Assembly: GCF_018408855.1 (NCBI RefSeq)
Contig: NZ_AP024324.1
Coordinates: forward strand, 310,001 to 374,000
Direction: 5' to 3'
From: Caballeronia sp. NK8
Lineage (GTDB): Bacteria > Pseudomonadota > Gammaproteobacteria > Burkholderiales > Burkholderiaceae
DNA length: 64,000 nt
Below the pieces are notes generated by a model. That model was not told the DNA's origin, ran no database searches, and saw only the letters and a list, made by a program, of their open reading frames with translations. The position numbers and the translations under genes are program-made. Positions 54,916 through 63,608 of this stretch are shown piece after piece. How positions within the stretch are numbered: position 1 is the first letter of the stretch; the number at the start of each line of letters is the position of its first letter.

Positions 54916-55363
54916 GGCCGGCTCCGAGATACGCTTCGATCACGCGCGGGTCGCGGCGAATGTCCTGCGGCGTTCCCGTCGCCAGCATGCGCCCGTGATG
55001 CAGCACGACGATGCGGTCGCAGACCTGCATCACCGCTTTCATGTTGTGCTCGACGAGCAGCACCGAACTGCCGTACTCGCCGCGGATGCGCTCGAACACG
55101 TCGAGCGTCGCGGCGACTTCGGTCTGATTCAGACCGGTGAGCGGTTCGTCGAGACACAGGATGCGCGGCCGCGCTGCGAATGCGATGGCAATGCTGACGA
55201 GCCGTTGCAGACCGTGCGGCAAAGTCCCGGCGATGTACACGCCGCCTTCGCCGGGCGAAGTTTCAAGCTGGCAAGCTGCCGCCAGTTGCACGGCCATCGT
55301 GCGCCGCATTCCACCCGCGATCAGAGGATTCCTGATGAAAAGCGCAAGCTCTGCGTCTGGCAT
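54905..55363 (-). pseudogene. livG-like ABC ATPase, N-terminus lost
   Basis: 152 codons covering only the second half of a LivG: a weak signature (LPHGLQRLVSIAIAFAARPR), Walker B ILCLDEPLTGLN, the H-loop LLVEHNMKAVM and the end DPRVIEAYLG. Walker A and about 100 N-terminal residues are absent. The break falls where the hydrolase remnant begins (about 55335). It overlaps livF by 11 bases, the usual livG-livF order, so both are leftovers of one operon. Confidence 0.8.
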
Positions 55364-55874
55364 ACCGAAGCCGCTGCATACCTGGCAAGGTTCCGACGGC
55401 GTCCGGTTAGCCGGCGATACGTGGGGCCATCCCGACGGTGAAGTCGCTGATGCAATTGCCGTCTATCGGCCATCGCAATCGCGGCGGCGCAACCTCGGCG
55501 GCCTGGCGAAAAACGTACGGCTCGACAACGATGGCCGCTATCGCTATCGCTATCGCTATCGCTATCGCTATCGCTGGCACTAAGACCCGAATTTTCTCGC
55601 CCGGCCAATCGATCCTCACGCGCGGCACGCGCGTCTCGCCGACGCCGCGAGAGGCCTGGCACTGCCGACGCTGCTCGTGCGGGGCGGTAGCTCGGATGTC
55701 GTCAGCGAGGCCGGCGTGCGGGAGTTCATTGAACTCTGCCCCCATGCGGAGTACGTGAACATCGCGCAGGCAGGCCATATGGTGGCCGGGGACCGCAACG
55801 ATCTGTTCGGCAACGCGGCCATCGATTTTCTCGCACGGCCGGGCGGCTCCGCGAAGCCCGCCGGATCGACGTAA
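55335..55874 (+). pseudogene. decayed alpha/beta hydrolase with internal deletion, stop and repeat
   Basis: One frame reads through the remnant. The N-terminal piece SDGVRLAGDTWGHPDG is typical of alpha/beta hydrolases. It jumps directly to a late piece VYRPSQSRRRNLGGLAKNVR without the nucleophile elbow, so roughly 100 or more residues are deleted. Then comes a run of six Arg-Tyr pairs from the hexanucleotide repeat, an in-frame TAA at 55581-55583, and the C-terminal part LPTLLVRGGSSDVVSEAG with the catalytic-His region AQAGHMVAGDRND. The ends at 55335 and 55874 are those of the visible homology. Confidence 0.78.
55537..55572 (+). repeat. hexanucleotide tandem repeat (GCTATC)6
   Basis: Six perfect copies of GCTATC, then a partial GCT. 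In the frame of the hydrolase remnant it encodes alternating Arg and Tyr. It lies where intact relatives have a single DGRYYWHW-like stretch, so it is an expansion, probably by slippage after loss of function. Confidence 0.9.
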
Positions 55875-55880
55875 GCGAGT

Positions 55881-56294
55881 TCAGATAGGAGGCGACTCGG
55901 GAGAGGCTGAAAAGTGGTGCTGGCGGATCTTCCACTCATTCTGCTGCCGCACGATGAGGAGCGTCGTTCGCAGCCGGGAGCGCGACACGCGACTTCCGCC
56001 GAGCACGAACAAGAACTCACCAAAGCCTTGGGCCAGAAAACAGTCATCCGTGACAGGGATGAAATGCTGCTCCACGAGTTCCAGCGTAGCCGATTCGATC
56101 ACGCCTTCATACGAAGCAAAATATTCGCGAATCGCGCGCGGGCCGACGGCATGTCCAGGCCGTCCGCCGAAGAACAGAGCGTCGTCCGTATAGACCGCCG
56201 TCAGCGCATCCACATCCCAGTTGCGCGCAGACAAATTCCACGAAGCCTGTACGACGGCGAGCGCGGACCGGGCCACATCGGTGCTCTTGTGCAT
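55881..56294 (-). CDS. SnoaL-like / DUF4440 (SgcJ/EcaC) protein
   Basis: 137 residues with the NTF2-like cone fold: SWNLSARNWDVDALTAVYTD, FFGGRPGHAVGPRAIREYF and the last strands LRTTLLIVRQQNEWKIRQHHFS. These proteins bind small hydrophobic ligands or act as isomerases or hydrolases; many have no known role. It is complete and stands alone beside the hydrolase remnant. Confidence 0.85.
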   Translation of the reverse strand: MHKSTDVARSALAVVQASWNLSARNWDVDALTAVYTDDALFFGGRPGHAVGPRAIREYFASYEGVIESATLELVEQHFIPVTDDCFLAQGFGEFLFVLGGSRVSRSRLRTTLLIVRQQNEWKIRQHHFSASPESPPI

Positions 56295-56666
56295 GGAGTC
56301 GCCTCTTTATCAGTTCAGCGATTTTTCATCATCACGCTCGGCAAACGCGTGGAGACCGCGCAGCGTAATTTCCACGCGCCAGCACGTGCGGCCGAGTCGC
56401 TTCCTTTAGCATGATTTGCCCGCGCGTCCGGGTCAATTCGTCCGACCATCCTGTTCCGTAGTCTGGAACTGTCAGGGCTATTCTTTAGTGGTCGAAAGAC
56501 TGGCACGAACGGCATGCCTAACATTTCGTTCAGGCGCGCTTCGAGGTAGTATTAGAAATCTTGATACTGCCGTCTGACATGCTGTTTTCTTGAATTCGTC
56601 AACATAGACTGTTTCTCGAGGTGCTCATTCGAACCAGGCACCAGGAACGAGAGATAGGAGACGATT
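56295..56666. other. intergenic region, 372 bases
   Basis: No gene is supported. It must hold promoters for the SnoaL-like gene (leftward) and the MFS gene (rightward), but no clear -35/-10 pair could be assigned. AGGAG at 56656-56660 serves the MFS start. Confidence 0.5.
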
Positions 56667-58064
56667 GTGAGCAAACAGGTATTACTCGAAGATCTACCGC
56701 TTCGCCCATTCCACGTAGGCGTCGCGTTCAGCGGAACGGGTGGCCAGTTCAGCGATGGCTTCGTGCTTGGCATCATCGGCATTGCCGTGAGCATGGCAGC
56801 GGGTCCGCTGCATCTCGATGCGCTGTGGATGGGACTGCTCGGCGCGGCATCGCTGGCCGGTCTGTTCTTCGGCAGCATGTTCGCGGGTCCCATCGCCGAT
56901 AAATACGGCCGCCGGACGATTTTCGCATTCGACATGCTGCTCTTCGCAGTCGTTTCAGCCGCCCAGTACTTCGTCACGTCCCCTGCTCAACTGCTCGTTT
57001 TGCGCCTTGTTCTTGGCCTCATCCTCGGCGCCGATTACGTTGTCAGCAAGTCTCTGGTCACCGAGTACTCACCCCGACGCTATCGCGGACGCCTGCTTAG
57101 CGTGCTTGCGGCGGCCTGGGCAGCAGGCTATGTCGGCGCTTACCTCGCTGGCTTTGCGATGCGCGATATCGGCCCCGACGCCTGGCGCATCATGCTCGCG
57201 GCGAGCGGCATTCCCGCCCTGTTGATTCTTCCGTTCCGTCTCATGGTGCCCGAGTCCCCGATGTGGCTGATGAAGCGTGGTCGTGGCGACGAAGCACTGG
57301 CGATCGTCCATCGCAAGTTCGGTCCCAAAGTCATGCTGTCGACGCCGGGCGCTTCGCCTCAGCAACGTCGAGGCGCGTGGTCGGAGCTGTTCTCGCCGCG
57401 CTGGCGCAGGAACACGCTCGTCGGATGCGTCTTTTACACGTGCCAGGTCATTCCTTACTTTGCATTGGGAACCTTTGCGCCGAAGGTGCTCGAAGCGCTG
57501 CAGGTCAAAGACAAATTCGTCGGCGGCCTCGTCTACAACGTCCTGCTGTTCGCGGGCGCCATCATCGGTCTGCTGCTGATCGACAGGATCTCGCGCCGTA
57601 CCTTTCTCATCGGTACCTTCTATCTTGCCGCGCTCGGTCTGGCCGTGCTCGCCTACGCCAGCTTCGGGCCCATCGGTACGATGCTCGCGTTCGGCGTTTT
57701 CGCCTGCATTCTCTCGGCTGCAGCCAATCTCGAGTTCGTCTATCCGCCCGAGCTGTTTCCCACTCATCTGCGAGCATCCGGCGTCGGCCTGGCTGTTGCA
57801 TCGAGTCGCTTCGGTTCGGCCATCAGCACATTCCTGTTGCCGATAGCGGTTCAACATGTCGGCATTCACTCGGCTCTGGGCGTTTGCGTGGCGGTGCTGC
57901 TCTTCGGTGGCGTGTTCTGTCACGTGATGGCGCCCGAAACCGGCACCGAGAATCTCTCTGACGTTTCATCCAGCAACGCCGACGACGACCGGTCTCAGGA
58001 TGCGCCGCGTCATGAAGCGACTGTCGCGGCCGTAGCAGCCAGTCATCCCAAGACGCGGATCTGA
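56667..58064 (+). CDS. MFS transporter, sugar-porter/AAHS type
   Basis: 465 residues with GTG start six bases after AGGAG. GTGGQFSDGFVLGIIGIAVS, GPIADKYGRRTIF, VPESPMWLMKRGR and EYSPRRYRGRLLS are typical of the organic-solute MFS subfamilies. A polar Ser/Asp-rich tail of about 45 residues follows helix 12. It lies 68 bases before a LysR gene and then aspA on the same strand, so it may carry aspartate, fumarate or a related dicarboxylate. That is inference. Confidence 0.9.
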   Translation: MSKQVLLEDLPLRPFHVGVAFSGTGGQFSDGFVLGIIGIAVSMAAGPLHLDALWMGLLGAASLAGLFFGSMFAGPIADKYGRRTIFAFDMLLFAVVSAAQYFVTSPAQLLVLRLVLGLILGADYVVSKSLVTEYSPRRYRGRLLSVLAAAWAAGYVGAYLAGFAMRDIGPDAWRIMLAASGIPALLILPFRLMVPESPMWLMKRGRGDEALAIVHRKFGPKVMLSTPGASPQQRRGAWSELFSPRWRRNTLVGCVFYTCQVIPYFALGTFAPKVLEALQVKDKFVGGLVYNVLLFAGAIIGLLLIDRISRRTFLIGTFYLAALGLAVLAYASFGPIGTMLAFGVFACILSAAANLEFVYPPELFPTHLRASGVGLAVASSRFGSAISTFLLPIAVQHVGIHSALGVCVAVLLFGGVFCHVMAPETGTENLSDVSSSNADDDRSQDAPRHEATVAAVAASHPKTRI

Positions 58065-58132
58065 CTTGCCATCGGGATGCCGGCGATCGGGCGCGTGTCG
58101 ATAAGTCGATGCTCAATGCAAGGAAACGGGTC

Positions 58133-59116
58133 ATGCCGCCGAACAAGCCGATCGATATGCACGCAGTACAGGTCTTCGTCGCCGTCGCGGAAGAAGGAAG
58201 CATGTCCGCGGCAGCAACCAGGATGGGCATATCCCAATCAGGGGTATCGCAGATCATCCGACAACTCGAAGACGAGTTGGGCGTCGTGCTGGTGAACCGT
58301 ACGACCCGGCCGCTCGCGTTGACTCCATTCGGCATCGCGCTTCGCAACCGTGGCGCCGTGTTGAGCGAGGAAATTGCGAATCTGAAGGCGCAAGTGGTCG
58401 AAGCAGGACAAGGTATCAAACCAGATTTGCGTATCGGGCTGGTCGACTCGTTCGCTTCCACCTGCGGGTCGATCTTTACCAAGAATCTTTTGAGCAAGGT
58501 GTCGCAGCTGTCGATACGTACAGGATTGAGTCCGCAGCAGGGCGAGGCGCTTCTGCGTCGGGATCTGGACCTGATCGTCACGAGCGACCCATTGATCGAT
58601 GCGAATGACGTGGTCCGGTATCGGCTCTTCTCGGAGCGCTACTTCGTCGTAACGCCCAAGGATCTGAGGAAGCCGGTCAGGACGCTGGAGGATTTGCGCG
58701 CCCTGGCGAACAGCTTGCCCATTGTGAGGTTCAACCGGACCTCTCAGGTGGGAATGCAGATCGAGCGGTACTTGCGGCGCATCGAGGTACGCGCTCCGAA
58801 CCGGCTCGAACTCGACAACGCCGATGCGCTGACTTCGATGGTCGCGGAAGGAATCGGATGGGCGATCACATCTCCCATGTGTCTTCTCCAGGCCGTGACA
58901 CATGCCGGACGGGTGACCACGCACGTCGTGGAGAAGATGGGGCTGGAGCGTTCGCTTTATCTGGTGGCGCGACGCGATGAATACAACGCATTCTTCGATG
59001 ACGCGTGCGATACGGCACGCGATGTTATCGAATCGTCATTCTTGTCGAGGCTGAAAGCGCTCGGCGGAAACATAGAGACACTTATTACCGTTGGCGAAAG
59101 GATCAATCATGAATGA
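58133..59116 (+). CDS. LysR-family regulator
   Basis: 327 residues from ATG 58133, preceded by AAGGAAAC; ATG 58109 is a longer option. The HTH is DMHAVQVFVAVAEEGSMSAA, then MGISQSGVSQIIRQLEDELG; the co-inducer domain starts near residue 95 (LRIGLVDSFASTCGS). Its stop overlaps the aspA start by eight bases on the same strand, unusual for a LysR regulator, which is more often divergent. It probably controls the MFS-LysR-aspA set. Confidence 0.9.
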   Translation: MPPNKPIDMHAVQVFVAVAEEGSMSAAATRMGISQSGVSQIIRQLEDELGVVLVNRTTRPLALTPFGIALRNRGAVLSEEIANLKAQVVEAGQGIKPDLRIGLVDSFASTCGSIFTKNLLSKVSQLSIRTGLSPQQGEALLRRDLDLIVTSDPLIDANDVVRYRLFSERYFVVTPKDLRKPVRTLEDLRALANSLPIVRFNRTSQVGMQIERYLRRIEVRAPNRLELDNADALTSMVAEGIGWAITSPMCLLQAVTHAGRVTTHVVEKMGLERSLYLVARRDEYNAFFDDACDTARDVIESSFLSRLKALGGNIETLITVGERINHE

Positions 59117-60521
59117 GCTTGGTTTGGGCGAGCAGCGAATCGAACGCGACTACGTTGGCGAAGTCAGTATTCCGGGCGACAAGCTCTATGGTGTCAACAC
59201 CGTCCGTGGTGTCGAGAATCTCACGGTGTCGCCGATCGGCGTCGCTCACTACCCGGCGTTCCGGGACGGGTTCGCGCAAGTCAAGTGGGCCGCCGCTCTG
59301 GCCAACCTCGATAACGACGTGATCAGCAAAGCGCAATGTGAAGCGATCGTGCAGGCGTGCAAGGACGTCATTGCAGGACGCTGCGACGCGTCGCTCGTGG
59401 TCGACCTCATGGAAGGATCGGGGGGGACTTCGACCAACATGAACTTCAACGAAGTCATTGCAAACCGCGCCCAGCAGATCATGGGGCACGCGGCGGGAAG
59501 CTATGAGGCTGTTCACCCCAACGATCACGTGAACGCCTCCCAGTCGACGAACGACGCTTATCCCGCAGCGTTGAAGATCGCAACCCATGCGATGCTCGGA
59601 CCGCTGATCGCGCAAGTCGCTCGACTCGCCGCTCTGTTCGATGGCAAGGCCGCCGAGTTCGCGGATGTTCTTCATCTCGGTCGCACTTGCCTGCAGGACG
59701 GCCAGCCGATGCGCCTGGGCCAGTTGTTCGGAGGCTATGCGGCGCTGACCGAGCGTCTGGCGGAAGAACTTGCCGCGGTTCGCGACAAGCTCCGCACACT
59801 CCCGCTAGGCGGCACCGCTATTGGAACCGGCTTCGGTGCTCCGGCGGGTTATCGCGCCGCCGTCTACGTGCACCTTGGCAGCGTCACTGGCGTGAAGTAT
59901 CAGGCGCCAAAAAACCCGTTCGATGCGATGCAGAACATGGACGTGTTTTCCCGCGTGTCGGCTGAACTGCGTACCACGGCGGTCTCGCTCGCAAAAATCG
60001 CGTCCGACCTGACGGTTCTGTCGTCCGGCCCCGTCGGCGGTTTGGGCGAACTGAAGCTGCCGGAGGCACAGGCCGGTTCATCGATCATGCCGGGCAAGGT
60101 GAATCCCGTACTGCCGATGGCCATGATTCAGTTGAGCTTCGCGGTCGTCGGAAACGACGTCGCCGTCGCGCAGGCCGTGCAGTATGGCGAACTGGAGATC
60201 AATCACTTCGAACCCGTGGTCGCGTCGCGCGTGTTCGACAGCATCGCCCTGCTTACGAATGGCATCCGCCGGTTCGCCGAGAAATGCGTGAAGGGCATTC
60301 AGGCAGACGTCGAACGCAACGAGAAGCATCTGATCGAGTCGATGGCGGTTGCAACCGCGCTGGTTCCGAAGATCGGATACGCCCGTGTGAGCAAGCTTGC
60401 ACGTCAGTCCGTTGCGGAAGGCCGCTCTCTCGTGACCATTCTCGACGAGTCTGGATTGCTTTCGTCGGACGCCACGATGGCGGCGATTCGCAAGGCTTCC
60501 TATCCCGTGTTCGAAGCTTGA
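59109..60521 (+). CDS. aspA: aspartate ammonia-lyase
   Basis: 470 residues, full length for AspA. Conserved regions are GSGGTSTNMNFNEVIANRA (104-122), HPNDHVNASQSTNDAYPAAL (136-155) and the superfamily signature loop AGSSIMPGKVNPV at 322-334, with the catalytic serine. It reversibly splits aspartate into fumarate and ammonia. GTT in the loop is kept as in aspartases; fumarase C-type substrate use is less likely but cannot be excluded. It is coupled to the LysR gene by an eight-base overlap and followed after 69 bases by the editing protein. Confidence 0.9.
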   Translation: MNELGLGEQRIERDYVGEVSIPGDKLYGVNTVRGVENLTVSPIGVAHYPAFRDGFAQVKWAAALANLDNDVISKAQCEAIVQACKDVIAGRCDASLVVDLMEGSGGTSTNMNFNEVIANRAQQIMGHAAGSYEAVHPNDHVNASQSTNDAYPAALKIATHAMLGPLIAQVARLAALFDGKAAEFADVLHLGRTCLQDGQPMRLGQLFGGYAALTERLAEELAAVRDKLRTLPLGGTAIGTGFGAPAGYRAAVYVHLGSVTGVKYQAPKNPFDAMQNMDVFSRVSAELRTTAVSLAKIASDLTVLSSGPVGGLGELKLPEAQAGSSIMPGKVNPVLPMAMIQLSFAVVGNDVAVAQAVQYGELEINHFEPVVASRVFDSIALLTNGIRRFAEKCVKGIQADVERNEKHLIESMAVATALVPKIGYARVSKLARQSVAEGRSLVTILDESGLLSSDATMAAIRKASYPVFEA

Positions 60522-60590
60522 GCGGGCGAGCCACGCGGGTCACCCGAGCGAACGCGGGCGGCCCTCCTGTAAAGAGAATTGAACGACAGC

Positions 60591-61094
60591 ATGCCTGGCA
60601 AAGACGAACTACTTAAACGCCTGGACGAATGGGAGATTCCGTTCTCCTGTGAGGAGCACGATCCGGTGCTGAACATGGCCGAATCGGGGAAGCTGACACT
60701 CTCGCTGAAAGGCGCGCGTTGCAAAAACCTGCTGCTTCAGGACAAGACAGGCCACTACTTCCTTGTCGTGACGAAGGCCGCGAAGGCACTCGACCTTGCT
60801 GGGATAGCGGAAACGCTTGGCAGCAAGCGGCTCTCCTTCGCTTCTTCCGACAAGCTTTTCGAGTTGATGGGAATCCGCGCGGGTTCCCTGAGTCCACTGG
60901 CGCTGGTCAACGACACAGCCAGACGTGTTCGTCTTATTCTCGACTCGGATCTGATCCGCGAGTCGACGTTTCTCTTCCACCCGCTTGAGAACAGTGCCAG
61001 CGTCGCCCTGTCGAAGCATGCGTTGGAAGCCTTCGTGGCCGGCATCGGTCATCGCATCGAATGGACGGAACTGGCTAGCCGGGCGCATGCATGA
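60591..61094 (+). CDS. YbaK/ProX-type aminoacyl-tRNA deacylase
   Basis: About 167 residues from ATG 60591, or 171 from TTG 60579. The YbaK/EbsC domain is clear: GARCKNLLLQDKTGHYFLVV, LSFASSDKLFELMGIRAGSL and SPLALVNDTARRVRLILDSD, matching ProX that clears Ala-tRNA(Pro). It acts in the cytoplasm. A link to aspartate metabolism is not obvious; co-transcription with aspA is possible given the 69-base gap. Confidence 0.88.
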   Translation: MPGKDELLKRLDEWEIPFSCEEHDPVLNMAESGKLTLSLKGARCKNLLLQDKTGHYFLVVTKAAKALDLAGIAETLGSKRLSFASSDKLFELMGIRAGSLSPLALVNDTARRVRLILDSDLIRESTFLFHPLENSASVALSKHALEAFVAGIGHRIEWTELASRAHA

Positions 61095-61145
61095 ACCTCG
61101 CGCTCGCGGACTCTCTGGCATCAACTCGTGTGCGCCGGCCGGTCG

Positions 61146-62111
61146 TCACAATACCTGCGAGCGTTTAACGCTTGCGCGTCTGCCGTGCAGCCCGCCTTGT
61201 TGCGCCATGACAGCGCCAAGGCCTCGCGCCTGCTCCGCGATGATCGCGCAAAACGCGTCGGTAAAAGAACTGCCCGGTCGCAACGACGGGCGCAGCATTG
61301 CGATAGTGCGCGGCGGGATCAGTTCGAGCGGTACGAACGCGAGCCCGCTCACATCGATCGATGCCACCGTCAGACTCTCGACGATCGCACGGCCTCCGGT
61401 CAACTGCACCATGCGGCATGCCAGCGCGGAACTGGACACGCGCGCATGAATCATCGCGCCGGTCTCGGCCGATGCGAGCAGCGCCTGCAATTCAGGAATG
61501 CTTTCGAGCGCTCCCACGGTCGTCAGGGCAACGTCGTGAAGATCGGCGATTCGCACCATGCGCCGATTCGCAAGCGGATCATCGGAAGGCATTGCGCAGA
61601 CGATTGTGGAATCGAGCAAGTGTTGCTCGATGACATTTCTCATCTCCCGGAACGGCGTGCAGATGCCCAGATCGACCTGCTGGCTCTCGACCAGATCCAG
61701 CATCTTCTCCGCGTTCTCGATGGCGACTTCCACGAAGACCTTGGGAAAGCGCGCCTGGAATGCCGCGATGGCTTCGGGCAGCAGACGTTCCGTTATCGCC
61801 GGATAGGCGCAGATGCTCAGGCGCCCGAGCGTGCCAGTGCGCAATCCGTCGGCAAGTTCGTTCAGGGCGCGCAAGCTGGCATTGGTGCGCTCGGTTTGCT
61901 CGAATAGCAGGATTGCCTCGGCCGTAGGCAGCAACCGGCCCTTCTCGCGCTTGAAGAGCCTCACGCCCAGGCTTTCTTCCAGCGCTTTGAGCTGCTTGGT
62001 CACGGCGGGCTGCGAGATATGCATGTTCTGCGCGGCCGCGGTAAGCGTCCTGCATCGGACGACCTCGTAGAGCAACTGGACCTGATGGTAGTTGAGCGTC
62101 TGCCTGGCCAT
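61146..62111 (-). CDS. LysR-family regulator
   Basis: 321 residues from ATG 62111, which has GGAG upstream. The HTH is TLNYHQVQLLYEVVRCRTLT, then AAQNMHISQPAVTKQLKALE; the effector domain begins RLSICAYPAITERLLPEAI. It is divergent from the MFS gene at 62259, and a perfect LysR box (62143-62157) lies between, so it probably controls that MFS and the ureohydrolase after it. Confidence 0.92.
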   Translation of the reverse strand: MARQTLNYHQVQLLYEVVRCRTLTAAAQNMHISQPAVTKQLKALEESLGVRLFKREKGRLLPTAEAILLFEQTERTNASLRALNELADGLRTGTLGRLSICAYPAITERLLPEAIAAFQARFPKVFVEVAIENAEKMLDLVESQQVDLGICTPFREMRNVIEQHLLDSTIVCAMPSDDPLANRRMVRIADLHDVALTTVGALESIPELQALLASAETGAMIHARVSSSALACRMVQLTGGRAIVESLTVASIDVSGLAFVPLELIPPRTIAMLRPSLRPGSSFTDAFCAIIAEQARGLGAVMAQQGGLHGRRASVKRSQVL

Positions 62112-62142
62112 GTCGTCTCCGGAATGCGCGCAATCCAAAAGC

Positions 62143-62157
62143 ATAACCCACGGTTAT
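62143..62157. promoter_or_regulatory. LysR box
   Basis: ATAACC-CAC-GGTTAT, a perfect inverted repeat of the T-N11-A class, 32 bases from the LysR start and 102 from the MFS start. Confidence 0.78.
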
Positions 62158-62258
62158 GGACTCGCGTTCAAAGATGTATTGGCGCACAAACGGATTTTTC
62201 GCTGAAATTGTAAGCACACACGGATGACACGGGCTCGCCAGGAGCCGCGGAGACGACA

Positions 62259-63569
62259 ATGCAAACGACAGCGATCGCACAGGCCGAAAAGCCCACGAAA
62301 TTCAGATGGTTCATGGTGTTCCTCGCGTTTCTCGCGATCGTCACCAATTACATGGATCGCGCGAATCTTGCAGTCGCCCTGCCGTACATGAACACGGAAC
62401 TGCATCTGTCGTCGGGAGAGTCGGGGCTGATTCTCGGCGCGTTCTTCTGGACCTATGCGGCGTTTCAGATTCCGGCCGGCATGCTCGTCGACCGGCTGGG
62501 CGCAAAGGCTGTGTTCGCCGCCGCGGTCGTGTGGTGGTCGGTGTTCACCATGGCGACGGGTCTCGCGCGCGGCGCGGCCTCGCTGCTCGGCCTGCGGTTC
62601 CTGCTCGGCGTGGGCGAAGCCGGGGCCTTCCCGGCCGCCACGAAGTTCGTCGAACGCTGGTTTCCGCCGACCGAGCGCGGCCTCGCCTCCGGCATCTACG
62701 ACTGCGGCGCGCGCGGCGGCACCCTCATCGCGCTGCCTATCTGCACTGCGATCATCACGGCCTACGGCTGGAAGGCGTCGTTCATCTTCACGGGCGCGGT
62801 CGGACTCGTGTGGGTCGTCGTGTGGCTCTTCGTGGCCAGCGAATTTCCCTCGCAAAGCCGCTTCGTCAACGAAGCCGAAGCAAAGCACATCGAAGAAGGC
62901 GCGCCCGCCACCAAGAAGCCCGCCGCGCGCATCAAGTGGGGCCGGCTCTTTACGTCCCGCGTCGTCTGGGCAATGTCACTGGGCTTCGCCTGCCAGGGCT
63001 ACGTGATCTACTTTTTCATCACCTGGTATCCGACCTATCTCGTCAAGGAGCGCGGCTTCACCCTGCTCCAGCTCGGTATCTACGGCATCCTGCCGGGCCT
63101 CGCTGGACTCGTCGGCTCGTGGTTCGGCGGCTGGATCTCGGATCGCATCGCCGCGAGCCACTATGGCCTGAACTTTGCGCGCAAGGCCTGCATCGTCGTG
63201 GGCATGGCGTTGAGCGCGACGATCGGTCTCGCCGGAATCGTCACGCAGGCCTGGCTCGCGCTGCTGCTTCTGTCGATCGCGTTCTTCGGTGTCTCCGTCG
63301 CGACGTCGAGCATTCTCGCGCTGCCCGCCGACGTCTCCACGCGCGGCGAGCGCTCGGTGGCCGGCACGGTCGCGGGTTTCCAGAACTGCGTCGCGAATCT
63401 GGCTGGCATCGCGAGTCCCGCCGTCATCGGTTTCCTGAAGGACGCGACGGGGTCGTTCACGCCGGGTCTCGTGTCGGCATCGATCGTCGCGATCGTCGGG
63501 TGCCTCATCTATATCTTCGCGCTCGGGCCGATTCGCTCCGGCGTGCTGGACCACGTCATCGCCGACTGA
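62259..63569 (+). CDS. MFS transporter, anion:cation symporter (ACS) family
   Basis: 436 residues. FLAIVTNYMDRANLAVALPYM with the helix-1 DR pair, LGAFFWTYAAFQIPAGMLVDRLG and GEAGAFPAATKFVERWFPPTERG are typical of the ACS family that imports organic acids such as glucarate, galactonate or tartrate. It is divergent from the LysR gene and 39 bases before the ureohydrolase, so it probably brings in a guanidino or organic-acid compound used by that enzyme. Confidence 0.93.
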   Translation: MQTTAIAQAEKPTKFRWFMVFLAFLAIVTNYMDRANLAVALPYMNTELHLSSGESGLILGAFFWTYAAFQIPAGMLVDRLGAKAVFAAAVVWWSVFTMATGLARGAASLLGLRFLLGVGEAGAFPAATKFVERWFPPTERGLASGIYDCGARGGTLIALPICTAIITAYGWKASFIFTGAVGLVWVVVWLFVASEFPSQSRFVNEAEAKHIEEGAPATKKPAARIKWGRLFTSRVVWAMSLGFACQGYVIYFFITWYPTYLVKERGFTLLQLGIYGILPGLAGLVGSWFGGWISDRIAASHYGLNFARKACIVVGMALSATIGLAGIVTQAWLALLLLSIAFFGVSVATSSILALPADVSTRGERSVAGTVAGFQNCVANLAGIASPAVIGFLKDATGSFTPGLVSASIVAIVGCLIYIFALGPIRSGVLDHVIAD

Positions 63570-63608
63570 CGCACGGTTCGCGCATTCGTCTTTCTCATCG
63601 AGGTTTCC

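Noticed and set aside
55537..55572. CRISPR array or protein-coding Asp-Ser / Ala-Ile repeats
   Set aside because: The unit is six bases with no spacers; other frames only translate the same microsatellite.
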